Below, one piece after another: positions 1 through 13,740 of a DNA stretch of 64,000 bases (the stretch's first letter is position 1; each line of letters begins with the position of its first letter). Under the pieces are notes generated by a model. That model saw only the letters and a list, made by a program, of their open reading frames with translations. It was not told the DNA's origin and ran no database searches. The position numbers were made by a program, and so were the translations under genes. The stretch covers positions 12,669,826 through 12,733,825 of the forward strand of contig NC_051140.1 in the NCBI RefSeq assembly GCF_014839805.1, written 5' to 3'. The stretch is from Manduca sexta. Taxonomy: Eukaryota; Arthropoda; Insecta; Lepidoptera; Sphingidae.

Positions 1-3000
1 GTATAGAAATGCTAGTCAGGATGATGTCATAACCGAAAGAAGGAATGCACAAAAAATCTATTGTGTAGAGTCGTGAGACTACCTAGCTGAATTCGACGAG
101 CGTTGAACTCTTTTGTGTGTTCGCCAGAGTCAATGGCTGCTATTAGCCAATTTCTGCGACTGGTTAACTACATTTAAATTGCTTTTAGTAACATGTTTGC
201 ACACATGTTTCCTTTGAATATTACGTTTGCAAATTTACAGAAAATTTCACGGCGTTAAAGATTTATTTAATTATTGAGTTTTAACAAGTGTTGTGGTGTA
301 ATTAACAAGTCATTGCCTCTTGAGCCGTTACCCCAGTATATTTTGTTTACGTCAGTAATTTAGAGAGCAATGGCAGTAAACTTTTATTTTAGTTTGTACA
401 TCATATTTTGAGTTACTTTATGAAATAATTTTATCTAATTGCTATAATATTTATTCGTTATTTTTTTTCATCAGTTCCATAATATATAGATATAATTTCC
501 TAATTATATCATTAAACTTTGACGTCGGGACATAATATGTATAATAGTTAATAACGTCGGCATAGAAATTCTAAATACCCTTCCTGTAATCCTGATGCTT
601 TCTACTTCACTAAGTCTAATACATATGCGATCGAGTACTGAAGCTGGTATTTTTACGTGACGAAAAATACAATAGTATATTATACAGTGTAATATATTAT
701 AAAAGCCAAGTTAAATTCCGTTGCCATTGTATGTGTTGTGAAAGATAACTTACGTATAACCCGCATAAGCAAAGGTTTTTGACATCTCTTGAAAAAAATA
801 CTAAACTTTAAAACAGATGTATTTGGTGCAGTATATATAGTTATCTTATACGATATTAATAATTGTCTAATATAAAAGTTTTGTATACTAAAAACGAAAG
901 AGAAATGAGTTTTTTTTAATAGTTTTTTATCATTTATAGAAACAAACCTGTTTTAATATATGCGTTTCTTTAAAAAGGTGAAGGCCATAGAATCACTGTC
1001 CCTGAGATTGCTTAAAATACTAATGAAATCAAGCAACGTGAGAGGTTATTGCCCCCTAGTAACCATCTTATGAAAGCTGTTCAAATATGCGTAGTAAAAA
1101 TCAGCAAACAGACTGGTATAACTCCATTAGAATAAGAGATATGATTCATAAATAAAGTGGTACTTCGTCACACGTTTACTCTCATAGGGGTAGGAGATGG
1201 ACCAAGGAGCACTAGCATTTCTCCTAATATTGTTCTACTCTATTGTATATTTTTCTGGAATAAAAAATTGTATAGATAAAAAGTGTGTTAAGCTGAGATA
1301 TGGGATACCATATGCTAAATTTCATCTAAAATCGTTTGGAGTTTCTGCTTTTACTTATAATTATGAATTTATTATATTAGTAAGATAAGAAGATACAACT
1401 GTATATATTGAAAATATTATATAAAACGTACCCAAAAACAGTTCAGAACAATGCTGACTCAGAGATGATAATAAACGTTAAACTAAAGAAATGATGTGAC
1501 AACAGATAGTCACAATGCGTATGTTGTGTGAATTAATGGTCGACGAGAACTTTATAGTCTCGACAATTTTCAACGCGATATAAAACATCATTGCTGTCAT
1601 AGTGACATAAAACATCGTTATGTGTTCAAAGAACGAATTATATATCAATAACTCGAAAGCTGATATAACGGGTCATTTAATAAATTTAAAAAGATAAGTA
1701 TGACTCATCGTACATTCTGTGACTATATGGACAATAATAAATTTGTAAAATGTAATTACATAAGTAATTGAAATTACTATTGTGACATATATAAAGTCAA
1801 TTATTGTAAACATATATAAAATGATTGTCAGAATGCAAGAAAGAGAAAGAGAGAGCAGAAAAGATTACAGGGATTTTTCTTCTGTGTCAAGCCCTAGTAG
1901 AACAATATTGGTTTTTCTCAAGAAACCATAAATAAGACCTATAATATTTTTAGGGGGTCGTTGATACCCCAATTGCATAATTAATGTTAATTTAATTACC
2001 TAATCAAATGTGTAATAATATTATTACAATGTATATCATAACAGTAAAGCTTACGTGAACATGCTAGTTATCCACACCTCTCTCCCAGAAAGTGTGGAAC
2101 ATCGTTACGCAACAAGTTAGATAACAAAGCTCGTGGCATATGTAACAAGATAATTTTTGTGTGTGTTTTTTTTAATATCATTACGGATTAAAATGCGTAA
2201 CTTGGTTAAAAATAATTTATGGAGTTAAAAACAATAAATCTTATATTAATATTTCATGTGACACACATAAATTAAATGAAATATTATATTATAATAAATA
2301 TTTCTATATTTAAAACAATAATTGTTGAGAAATTAAATTTTATTCATTTTACCTATGAAATATTCTTAATGTAAGCTTCGATGTTGTTGTGATTTTATGA
2401 AGTGATGTAACCCAGTTTGTCTACACGTGAAGAGTTACACCGACAAGACAGGACGTGGTCTTCATGAGCGACGTGTACGCGTCCCTCTCGACGTTTTTCC
2501 CGTTGCGTATGAAATGACCTCTACAGAAAAGAAATCGCGTGAGCTTGTTTCAATATATTTATAAAGTTGTGGTCACTGTCATGAACATACATAATCTATT
2601 TAAAATTGTTTTTACCCGGCTCTTCGGAGAAACGAGGGTGATGTGTGGTCAAATTTGCCATAGTTATAAAAGATATACTGGTTGCACTATCATCAATATT
2701 CAACCAGCTCTATAAATTAAATTACTGAAAATAGAAATTCTTCTACTCAAAAAATTAAGTCGACATCATATTTTCAATAAATTAAAGTGGTCACTTGAGT
2801 ATGTCTGGCTGAAATATTATCATAGTACGAATAAAACTGTCTTTTCAGCGACTTTGTTTATTTTTCATTTTGCTTTTTTTCCTATTTATTGATGTTCTTC
2901 ATACCTCTATCAGTGTAAGGAAACAAAAAGTTTTTTTTTAAAAAAAATGCACACTGACCATTGTGTTACGCTTTCGATGACCTACCCAGTTTGATTATGT

Positions 3001-3114
3001 TTCGCAAAACAAGTAAAGAATTTATAGGCCGACATTTATGTTTATAAAATAAATAATGAGAAATCAAGTGGCAAAGCATTGCCTAGTTTTCTATGCGTAG
3101 ATGTTAAACGCATG
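1..3114. other. AT-rich non-coding DNA
   Basis: Apart from the possible retroposon at 1165-1385, I see no gene, splice-bounded exon, RNA gene or strong repeat here. Confidence 0.6.
1165..1385 (+). repeat. Possible degenerate retroposon
   Basis: TTTACTCTCATAGGGGTAGG and, downstream, CATATGCTAAATTTCATC with TAAAATCGTTTGGAG resemble segments of lepidopteran retroposons. The 63-codon frame at 1197-1388 lies entirely within this and is not considered a gene. Confidence 0.3.
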
Positions 3115-3260
3115 AGTTTGACGTCGGAGGCGGTGGCGGCGGTGACGGCGGTGGTGCGGTGTGCGTCGAGTCAAGGTAAGTGTGCCGATGGCCGGGTGTG
3201 ACCTAGTGTGGCTCCCCCACCCTGCTGCTACGTTCTGCACTCACGAAAGTTCAACGAACC
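3115..3260 (+). promoter_or_regulatory. GC-rich islet with strong splice donor (candidate first exon A)
   Basis: GGC/GGT-rich sequence preceded by TTTGACGTCGG (half-CRE) ends at a consensus donor AAG|GTAAGT at 3175/3176. The 17-mer AGGTAAGTGTGCCGATG here (3174-3190) is identical at 6649-6665, and the following 50 bp are also related. This looks like one of two duplicated non-coding first exons. Confidence 0.35.
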
Positions 3261-5099
3261 TCCAGCAGAATTCTTACAGGCATACGCGACGGTTACATTA
3301 CCGGAACGCAGTTGCCATCGCCGACAACACAGCATCGATTGCCGTCACTCCACATATCCTACAATGGAGGCTTGCAAATGTCACCGTCTACCATTAAACA
3401 TCGCATGTACGCAGTAGAAACAAAAACGTCACCGGAAATAAATTTATGAATGAGAAATGATATTACTGACCTACTTAGGTCCAAATATGTTTTTTTATTG
3501 AACTTGAATAAGATAAGGACATAACTATGACATGCAATGAATAAAGTAAATGCTAAGTACAAGAAGTCTATTCCACTGCAACAAAATCCACGGTGATCAG
3601 AATCTTCATGGTGAAAATACTTGTAAAATATTTTATGTAAACAAACGAAAAAGAAATCAGAGTAAGTCGTTACTGTTACAAATTTGCTAGCTTGTGTAGT
3701 GAATTTTTAAATACCAATATATTTTATGATTATGGTTGGTTTTCAAAACTACATAATGAAATAATACGTAATTTACAGTTCATACATACGTTATCTTAAT
3801 AACGAGTATGTCCTAAGCTTGCCACGTCTGAGGGCAATAAAACATGGTTAAAAGACATATTATATTCATAATGTGCGCAATAACAAAGTTTTCCTTCCTC
3901 GCTGATCTGTGGTAGTGGTGCAAATTGAAAAATATTTTTGTCGTTGTTGGTTTTTAAATGATTGACGTCACTGCCATTCCATGACACTAACGTTTAAAAT
4001 TTGGAGAAATAAATCTAGGGTAGACATGTTGTCCAATAGTTACCAATATTTATATTGGTTGTGACCTACTTTTTATTTAATTTCTATGGATACTCCTATA
4101 TAATATGGCTGTCTAAAGCTTAGAGGCTTTGCAAATTCAGAGATGTGATTCGGGTTTAAATGTGGTCCTCAGGTCTGGGTGGTAAAGGTATCTACACAAA
4201 ACTATTTACATATTTTGAAGTTTGTTGAAGCTGCTATAATTTTTTTCAACTTTTAGTTTTGTAGTAGGTGGTATTTCTTGCTCGACAAGTTAACAGCTTA
4301 TGTGCCACACTTAAAATTCTTTTCTTTTTCTATCACAGATACGCATAACCCATTTTTTGTGTCTGAAATTCCATAAAATGCAAGATTATAAACGGACTTA
4401 TTCATATTACCATGATGTTCGTACAGTTTTTTGAGTGCTCCACAATCTGATCGAACAAGTAAACGCCACCGGCCAGGTTTATTGTAGACAATATAATTAT
4501 GTTTTTCCCGTAACGGTACCGCTGAAACATATGCATGTCGGCATTTGGCGCTGGTCGTAGTTTCCAGTTCTCTTGAAGCTCTTGCCCCGATGATTCAGAC
4601 AGCCAACAGCGTGAGTAAGAGTGACGGAAAGGAAAGGGGTTTAACCGAAACTCACAGCGGAATTATGTTAATTTAGTTTATTATGTCACCGAGCGGCCGG
4701 CGAAGTTTCGTGAATCATGCGCTCACCTCATCATACGCCACACTTCATACGAGTAGAGCTGCGCAAGCGCTGCCACCGTTATTACTTTCTATCACAAAGG
4801 TTTTTCCGTCGGCTCAACTTTGATTGTAATTGTTTTACATAATAGGAAACATTGATTTACATTAACACAATATAACAACAATAATATTTATTCCCATGTT
4901 ATTGTTTCTAGATGGTATTATAGGATTACATGTTTTTAAGGTCATTAAGGTCATACCAGAACACAAACAGGAGATTTAGTAAGATATATGTATGTATGTA
5001 ACATGTTTCAAATTGATGGTGGTACAAATATAAAATTATTTAAGTTAGTTAATATCAGGAAGAGAAACACATCCAGTAGTTCAAGCTAGTTAGCTGGTG

Positions 5100-5300
5100 T
5101 AGGTGTCCATGGCTAGTAGTCCAAGTGCATCAGCGTCGTTACCGACGTGGAGTGTGCGTCGGCACAGCGCTGTCGTGGTCGTGCGGCCATGCCGCGCTCT
5201 GGGTTCGGAGCGAGCTCTAACGGCGCGATCGAGGCCGATGAACGCCGCTGGCCTTATTCCAGCGAACTATCGCAAGCGAGAAATGCGACACGTACTTTCA
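5100..5300. promoter_or_regulatory. GC-rich islet
   Basis: A CpG-rich stretch in AT-rich surroundings. A frame opening at 5103 reads S/A/R-rich protein then AT-derived sequence with no recognised domain. A nearby GC-rich piece at 5690-5790 contains a possible donor GCGAG|GTGAGA. Function unknown. Confidence 0.25.
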
Positions 5301-6539
5301 TTGTCACCTCATAATGCATTGCACACTACGTGTATATACCCGGCAAATTGTTTAAACTGGATAAATATAAAGCCTAGTTTGCGCTCGCCGCCGTATGACA
5401 TAAATTCACTATTTCTTTTCACCTCAATTTGTTTATTACTTTCTTTTCACTATGTATAGGTTACACGGATTACTTAACTGTTTTATGTTACTTAAAAAGC
5501 TAATAATAACATATAAGGCCAGTGCTATAAGGTACATATAGACTTACATGTCTTTTCCTCAATTTTCTAAATAAAGGAAATTCTATATAATATTGATTGT
5601 TTTATTTTTTGGACAGTTTTGAGGTTTTTAGATATTTAAGTGTTAATTCATAATATAATTAGCCGCAGTTATTGTGGGGTCAGTGACAATGCGATCGCGA
5701 GCTCAGTTCGGGCACGCTGCGGCCTGCGAGGTGAGAGGTAACAATGGCTCAACTGTTGCTACGAGCGGCTACGATGACGCTGCCATTGACCTCGCCGTCG
5801 TGTCAAGTGCAATTCGCATTAACGTTGCATCGTCTTATTGTGTATACTCTAAATGCTCAACATGATTGTTCAATATTAATTATTATAAAAATTTATGTTT
5901 TTTTTTTTACTTTGGTGATGGGTTCCAAAGTACAAATATATTATAATAACACAATGATATTGCTATATTCTGGGGGCTACTCACTATTAAAATGATTATT
6001 TTATTTAAGAAAAAAAAACATACGTTATCACTTTAAAGAGCAATAGGGCATATTGAATGGCAGTATTAAAATCAATGAAGTTCCCGACGAGATAATTTTA
6101 TCTGTTTTCTGGTCATCATTATCTCTTGAATAATACACACATGTTTTTAATTATGAATTCAGATTATTAACAAATGTTATGATATTCAATAAATAAATAT
6201 TGAGTTATAAACATGATATTGTTACTGTAAAACATTAGTATAGTGTAATGCTAATTGCGTTGGTGACCGCTATGAATTATTACATTTTAGATTTGTTACA
6301 TTGTACGACTGTCTTGATGGCGAGAAACGCATTACTAATGATCCTGTACACTGCAATTAGAACCTAAGCAAAGAGAACAAGTTTTTCCATTTCTCTCTAA
6401 ATTTGTGTTAGTGAGTGAAAACCGCGTGGCCACACGGACGTCATTCCACTTTTCCGAGGCGTCAGTGATTTATAACGCGACTAAGATAATTAGAACTCCG
6501 TAGTTTGAGTAAGCTTCCCCTGAGCGATTTGCGTATGTT

Positions 6540-6720
6540 CACGTAAGGCGGGGTGCGGTAGGTCTTACTGTGTTGGTCGATTTCCAGGTATATCCACAGA
6601 AGCTACGACGCGCCGTCGCCGTTGCATTTCGCCGCTGCAGTGTGCAGTAGGTAAGTGTGCCGATGCACTCTAATCCCCTCCACCCTCTTTACTGCAATCA
6701 CTCATGACAAGTTTAACTTG
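6540..6720 (+). promoter_or_regulatory. GC-rich islet with the same splice-donor motif (candidate first exon B)
   Basis: A GC-rich stretch (ACGCGCCGTCGCCG) ends at TAG|GTAAGTGTGCCGATG. The donor and downstream sequence match the islet at 3.17 kb, including a later CC(T)CCACCCT and AAGTTTAAC versus AAGTTCAAC. The recipient gene is unknown. Confidence 0.35.
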
Positions 6721-7504
6721 GCTTTTTTTGTCATCCTAATGTAGCACAAATTCGCGTAATAAAAAATGCGCGCGTTAAGTATTGTTACTTAATACTTATC
6801 TAATGTTATTGCCATTCAAGTATTGTAGACTGCAATGACCTACGTATGTACTCAACTATATTTGTATCTAAATCTCTATTTGGCATTTTGCAGTACGAAA
6901 AAGTTATGTAATATTTTGTATTGACTGATAATGAATTTGAAGCGATAAATAACTGGTAGTAAGGAGCAACAATATGTCAGGTTCGTTGGCTTGTCTCGTT
7001 TTCATTGGCGTGCGCTACGGGCGTTGATTACGACTGGAAAACTTTCATGTTCCACGTGGTGTAAGGAATTCGTAGAATGCATCTTTTGGATTACCATAAT
7101 ATAATTGGTAATATTCTTTCACGAACTGCATTGATTCACTTAATTCTATTATCAGAATATCGTAAGCGAAACGTGTTTAAGTAATTACGGTAATTTACGG
7201 TATTATTTTTACCAATAATATCTGTAATTGATTAAATAATTGACGTAACATAATGTCGATGTTTATAACATCAAATACTTAGGCTTTATTTGAAATTTTT
7301 AAAGTGTGACAACCTCAATACCTAGTTCTTTTTCATAACACAAAATACTCTTAAATTTAGGCCCGCAAAATGTTGTTTAAACTTCTTGTAGCAAGTGTTC
7401 CCACTAAATAAATTTTTGGTTTTAGATGATTATCATAGCTTTTTCGTTTCGTGTTTATAATGAAACATTCATTGCTTTACAGATGCAAATGGTAAACTGT
7501 AAAT

Positions 7505-7720
7505 AATATTTCGGTGGTAGGCATGGAGCGTGCGGAGTGTCGGGCCGGGCTGCTCTGCGCGGGCGACGCACGGGTGCGATGTCGTATAGGGTTATATCGA
7601 CAGGTGGGTGTGCAAGCGCATCGCGCCGAGTTTCCTATCCGTATCTAGGCGAGTGACAGTAGCGGCTTGCGAAAGTGCACATAATTGGATCGGCGCTTTA
7701 GAAAGGGGGTTATGAGTTTG
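7505..7720 (+). promoter_or_regulatory. GC-rich islet with possible short coding first exon
   Basis: An ATG at 7523 opens 27 codons (MERAECRAGLLCAGD...IGLYRQ) ending exactly at CAG|GTGGGT (7603/7604) in phase 0. The composition is typical of a CpG-rich promoter islet and no protein family is recognisable. It may be a first exon of an unidentified gene or chance. Confidence 0.2.
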
Positions 7721-7816
7721 TAAGTGCAACGAACCCGCGTGCATTTCCTCGGGAAGATGTGGTGCGCACGCTCCTCCGCTATGGAAAGCGTGCGATTCCT
7801 GGAACTTGGAAGCCAC

Positions 7817-9484
7817 ACATCAACTCTCTTGCCTTACTTGTCACATTGACAAAAGTGAAAATAATTTAGCAATCAGCTAAACACTTCTATGTATTAGATA
7901 AAACCTATACCTCAGACATGTTTTAAAAGTACTGACATAGTTGATTGTATACATGTTTCACTATAAAAAGTAGTATCGAACAAATCACATCGATAAAAAA
8001 ATAACATCTGGTAGGCTATTGTACTTTTGGGGATAAAAAGATGCCTATTATATTAATAATGCAACTGTCGTTAAACAAAGGGCACATAACGGGGCCAAAG
8101 GGTTACGGGACCATATGCCCCAAATAACGGATATGGGTTAAGTAATCACAGGGTTTTTGCAGTCTCCCCATTAAACCCCTTTCCTTTGTCAGGGTCGTAA
8201 CAGTATCTGTTACATAAAAAAGAAGACATTTGCACGCATGGGAGGTATGTTAATTGAATTGCTTCCAATAGATGCCGTCTCAGAGTTTCTAGACCGCTAT
8301 AATCATTTTTTGCATCAACGACACTTAATTGTATTCCTACTTTTTATTTTCTTTTTGCGCGTGATAGTAATATGCCTGTCTGTTACTTGTGACATATTGA
8401 ACATAACAGTATATTTTGTGACTGTAATGTTAAATACATCAAAAATCACGGTTAGTGGAAAATGATTACAAAAAAGGTCGCTCTTTATTTATTGGTAACG
8501 AAATGTTTGTTTCATTAAAACCGCTAAACTACCTGCGCGTCAAATATAAACAAAAACAAAACTCCGTCGGCTGATGATATGGTATCTAAACCTCAGATTA
8601 GTTACGGTGCGGAGTAAAATGGTCAGTCATATATCTTTCCAATGCATTGTTGTCGAACGTCCGTTGATTCTCAGAAAAAGTTATTTACTATAAATCCCGG
8701 TTTACAACAGGAACTGTTACATTGTGCCGGGCCCGCATGTCCAAATAAACGCACTTTGTTAAAAAGTACATCTACGATGTGACGTCACAAAGACAACGTC
8801 ATACAGCGTCGCTAGGTTCCGTTATTTACACAAAGGGCACGCAGCAGACTGCGCGCGCACAAAGCAGCTATGGCCTGACCACAACATCGCTACTCACTTC
8901 GCATTGTCTTTCTGGCATCGTAAATCAATCTCAATGTAAACAATAACCAATATGCTGAGTGACGTGCAACACAAAGAATAATGGAATAAAATATGGTAAT
9001 GAATATTCAAACACTTATAAGAAAGCATTTTGTTCTATCAGTAAAAGATCAGATAATGTATACATTAATCTTTACATGAAAAAATTAACTTTATACCCAT
9101 TTTAAGCACGGAGATATATTTTATTTGCCATAATTAAAATTCACATAGAGAAGTACAGAAAAATAAAATTTTATGTATAGTATTCGTTGCAAAAATATTA
9201 AATTCGACAGTGGAATTTTGATCACTGGATGACCACTATTATTATAAAAGGTTTTTTTGGAAATGATATATTTTTTATTTAAGAAGCTTTCTCTATCGAC
9301 TGAGACTCTAGATTATTTATTTCTAAGTATTTTATTAGCATAAACTGTAGCTCAGTTTTAGTATGCATGCGCTAAACATTCGCAGAACGAATACGAGGGT
9401 GCGGATTGGTCCTCTGTAATACTTGAGGCATTATGTCATCACGGCTTATATAGCGAAAATTGGTATTCTCAATTTTCTTGTACG
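7817..9484. other. Non-coding DNA
   Basis: Holds one perfect CRE (8780) in a slightly GC-richer patch (8740-8900). The G-rich stretch at 8080-8210 may be an old repeat. No supported gene. Confidence 0.5.
8780..8787. promoter_or_regulatory. Perfect CRE palindrome
   Basis: TGACGTCA, the full CREB/ATF site, followed 11 bp on by CGTCA. Other perfect copies are at 3963-3970 and 38255-38262. Eight-base sites arise by chance about once in this length, so function is uncertain. Confidence 0.25.
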
Positions 9485-9890
9485 CATCCAAATCCTGGAC
9501 GAACCGCGCCGTGGACAGGAAAAAGATCGACGTATTTGGAATCTGGAGCTGGAGGAGAATGTTGCGTATACCGTGGACCGCAAAATGAAGCAATGTATCC
9601 ATACTCAGCCATCTTAAGATGAAAACCAGACTCTTCACAATCTGCTACTAGCGGATCCTCTCGTACTTAGGCCATGTACCAAGAAGGCAGTCAGACAACC
9701 TGGGTAAACTGGTGGTAGTGGGGATAGTAGACGGCATACGGCCTAGCCGATGGTCTGACACTATCAGAGAAGTCATGAGAATCCCAGTTACGGATGTTCT
9801 GCAGCAGGCACAAGACTGGGTGGAGTAGAAGTAGTTCCTCAGCGCCACCAACAAGGGTTACCAAAACGGGCAAGACCTTCAGTTAAAATT
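9485..9890 (+). pseudogene. Dead non-LTR retrotransposon, C-terminal end of reverse-transcriptase ORF
   Basis: The + strand, read mainly in one frame from about 9512, gives IWSWRRMLRIPWTAK, then RILSYLGHVPRRQSDNLGKL, then DGIRPSRWSDTIREV and LQQAQDWVE, interrupted by several stop codons. The block 'WRRMLRIPWT...RIL-LGH--RR-DNL-KL-VVG-V-G-R---RWSD-I' is the conserved C-terminal end of the polymerase ORF in a widespread family of arthropod non-LTR retrotransposons. Only this 3' portion is present, as expected for a 5'-truncated copy, and it is degenerate. The exact clade (RTE-like is my guess) needs a search. The minus-strand frames here are shadows. Confidence 0.75.
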
Positions 9891-12800
9891 ATTGTGAAAA
9901 CGACACAGAAGAGATATTAATGGGATAAATTTCGGGTTTTTAAAATCTATTTACAGTGTAACCTGATAGTATTAACAATATAATAATTACGTCTTGATTG
10001 TATTATAATGCATGCTAAAATGTATAATGGTACCATTACGTTGGAATATGTGTTTTTACAACACACGTAAGAGCCAAAGTTTTAAAACATTGCGGTATAT
10101 CAAAAATAATGTGTAATAAAACACTCAGAAAAGCAATAATTACACACGACATAATAATAAATATAATAATTAATATTAATACTTTTTGTAACTATATTGA
10201 TACGAAGCAATGATATTGATTGCAACACCCACTGAAGGGTACTAAAGAACAATGAACGGACAGAAGAACTTCAGCGTCTCGTACGTTCGATTTGCTTCAA
10301 TATAAAAAATCTATAAGAAATGGTGACAAAGTGTGGAAATATCTTTTTTTTTTTCAATTCAAACATATTGTACCTGTATAAAATTGATAGGTTAATTATG
10401 TATATCCTTAAATATAAATTATATTTTATAATAGTTAGAACTCATCGCTGTATCTCACTTACTTCTTCACGACAAATAATTCGTAAGCCAAACTATACTG
10501 ATTAGATATATGACAAAAATGTTTGTAAACAAGTTCTCTAATGCATTAAAAGCAGGAATAGAGATTCCTGTACTTGGATCGAAGTGAATACAATTAGAAT
10601 CGGAAATCACGAGCGTAAAGTTACTGAGGCGTTTTTAAAAGCGAACGCATACCTCAAATAGGCCGAGGTTAAAAAAAGTAAAAAGAAAGGACAAGTCCCG
10701 TTAGAATCCCGGTTCCTGCTGCGTAGTTAATAGACGAACTGACAGCTCGCTACTCCTATTTTATTTAGTCAGTGAGAATATAAAATGTCGAAACCACTTT
10801 ACTTTTATATGAATGTTTCAGAATATGAAAATGATAAATAAAAAAATAAAAACTTTCTCAGTTACTTAGATCTTTTTGAACCAATTCAAAAGATACTACG
10901 TGATATTATATATCTTTATAGAAATTAAATAAAATTAATATACTAAATACAAAGGTATAAAATTATGATTATTTTTCAATAAATTCGACATATTTAGAAA
11001 TATACTTTTGTTTGTTGTACAGCCATTTTATTAGAAAATAAATACTAGCATATTGTGTTTCATGTAAGATTTTCTAGTATAGAACTTCCTGGATTTTAAT
11101 TTATGGCGTATTCTCTTTTTATCACACAAACATCCATATTGAATAATATTTAAAATGTATCTTTATTCCAATCGATAGGGATCGATGAGCGTGTGCCAAC
11201 GACCTCTTTATGTAGGGATGAGTAAGGAAGCCCGCACTTCCTACAGACTAGCCAACTAGCTACGGCTTTGAATGCAACATTAACTTACATCTCAGCATTT
11301 AAATGTATTACGAAAAAGAATAATATGTTTGGTCTAAAATTTCAAAAATGGGTTTAAAGGGAGCTGCCTACCAAAGATGTAACGTGCATTCTTTATTATT
11401 TTTATTTTGATAGAAAATTTAGATTTTAATATTATGGGACGTCAACATAATATATCATAAACATAGCAAATAGATCAGACCTATTACAATTCGTTTCTTG
11501 GCTTATAAAACAACGATTTCATATTTCGTATGCAAAATACCATTTATAAGTAGGAAAACTATAATTATTGTTAGATTAAAAATTATATTATTTTCATAGT
11601 ATATCAATCATAGTATTTTTCTTAACAAAAATCGTGTATACATTAAAGGTATTTGTGCGTTTGGGAAATGTAACATCTTTAGGGTCCAAGCTGACCTTGT
11701 TGAACTAACTGTATGACGTGTATTTTACACGAGTCTCATTCTGGTGTATCTTTTTAGCTCACTAAATAGTATTGGGCCAGTTACCAATAAACCAACATGT
11801 TGGCTTATGGTGGGCTTCCACCATAAGCCAACATGTTGGTATAGTTGCTTAACTATAATGAGAAATTTTGCCTTGTCCAGAAGGGAGAGACTCCCTCACC
11901 AGTCGCTTCCGATAGGGAATGCTTTCTATGTAATGTTCAAGGAATACATTGCTATTAAAGCAGTATGAGCAGATTAAAAATCCTGTTAATATAACAACTG
12001 GGTCTACAAGGATTGCTAATAAGTTCCTTCTATTCTTATTTTAAGTCCACGGTAGGGTCGTAACATGAAAGATTTCAATTTCACGTTTCAGACAAAGTCT
12101 TTGAACCATTACGGGTCACGAGCTTAATATTTATAGAGACTTTGAAGTAAATTTACACTACCAAACCAAGAAAAAAATATTATTGTTTAGTGAAAAAATA
12201 ATCTATAATTAACTCAACCTGAACAATAGAGTCGTTTAGAATTTTCATTATAAGACATCGATACTGGTAATGTTACTAAAACTACGTTTTATAAAATAAT
12301 TATAGTTAATAAAAACGCAAAAGGCGTGCCTTCTTAATTAACCACATATTCATGATGAAGCTATAAATCTGAAGATTAACGACATCTTTTGAGAACAATG
12401 CGTCCGTCGACGCCACTGAGTAAAATACGAAAAATGTTGAGGACTCGAACATCGCATGGCAATTATAACATTGTTTAAAGTAACAATACTAGATTTTGTT
12501 CGCGTCTCCGCCCAAGAGTCGGTCTTTGTGCGGAAAAACAGGATAATTGTGTATTTTACGGACATAAAATCATATGTTAATACATGCCATATTAATGATA
12601 CGTTATTTATTTCAATATTGTTGAAGGAACCGTATTATTCCTTAACTAAGTTAACTATTTATCTAGTTTGTGTATCCATTAATATTTTAAAATATTATTT
12701 TTATATTATTAACTGCTAAATTTAATGTTTTCTCGAATTTAACGTTGGTGTAGTGGCGGCACAATATTTTTGTAATACCTTACAAGTAAAACTTTGGAAC

Positions 12801-13589
12801 ATTACTTATCCGATTATATTCTAAGTTCTGAATAATAAACATTTTAATCAGTGATTAACCGCGTTAAGGCGTTTTTTGTCTCTTTGACTTCTGAATTATG
12901 TAAGGAAGGCCTGAGAATAGTGATTCGTTAAAACGTAGTTTAATAATGATTATTGGTACGGGGATCGAGCTTAAAGGGATGAGCCATTAAACTGAATGTA
13001 GGAGCTTAATCTTCTGGTCTTAGCTTGTTGCTGATCCTTATAATCTTTTACGCCGAAAGAAACCAGCGATAACCGTCCGCGGATAATCTTATATCTAATG
13101 TTTTAAATAGGCCGCAGGGAAAATACTAGACGGAGTTTGTTTTATGATTAAAAGTTTCTTTAATCGTTTTGTACCTATCCAATATCCATGGTGCAAAGTA
13201 AAAATAAGTTCCACACCAATTACTTTATTATTTGCATATCGTATATTATATTATATTATATCGTGTATCATATCGTATTTCACATTTACAAAAAATATTA
13301 AAGTACATTAAAATAAACATATAGTTCGACTATTTTATTATGTTTTAACCAAAGCAGCTTTTGAGGATCTTTATAACAATATCGATGCTTTTAAAATAGT
13401 ATATTTTTATATTTTCAACACATTAATATTAATGCTGCGCTAGTTTTAACATTTCATTCACAAATACTTCTTAATACAACTAAACTTTCTCTCGTATTAC
13501 TCCTAGTTACCGATAACCGGCGATGCAACTTCGGCGCAATGATGACATTTTTGTAAAAATATATTTTTCTGCATAAGTCGAATACGAGC
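9891..13589. other. AT-rich non-coding DNA
   Basis: Contains only the perfect palindrome at 11791-11840. Short frames have no domains or splice context. Confidence 0.55.
11791..11840. repeat. Perfect palindrome: 23-bp stem, 4-base loop
   Basis: ACCAACATGTTGG then CTTATGGTGG forms the left arm (11791-11813). The loop is GCTT (11814-11817), and 11818-11840 is the exact reverse complement. The tip ACCAACATGTTGGT is itself palindromic. No mismatch in 23 pairs. Confidence 0.95.
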
Positions 13590-13740
13590 GTTTGATTGTT
13601 GCGAGTGGGGGCGCGCGGCGGTGGCGCTGGCATCGTCTGCCGCGTCGCACCGAGCCGGCCTGAGCGCCGAGTTGCGAGCGCATTGCTAGTAGGAAAGTTG
13701 TTTATGACGTCGGAAAGTGTCACGTTGAACCATGGTGAAC
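13590..13740. promoter_or_regulatory. GC-rich islet
   Basis: A CpG-rich stretch (GGGGGCGCGCGGCGGTGGCG and following) with TATGACGTCGG at about 13703. Open frames on both strands arise from the GC content and show no domain. A regulatory or promoter role is an inference. Confidence 0.25.

Noticed and set aside
5103..5459. 118-codon frame at a GC-rich islet
   Set aside because: The second half is plainly AT-rich intergenic sequence, no domain is visible, and the frame depends on a non-ATG start (GTG).
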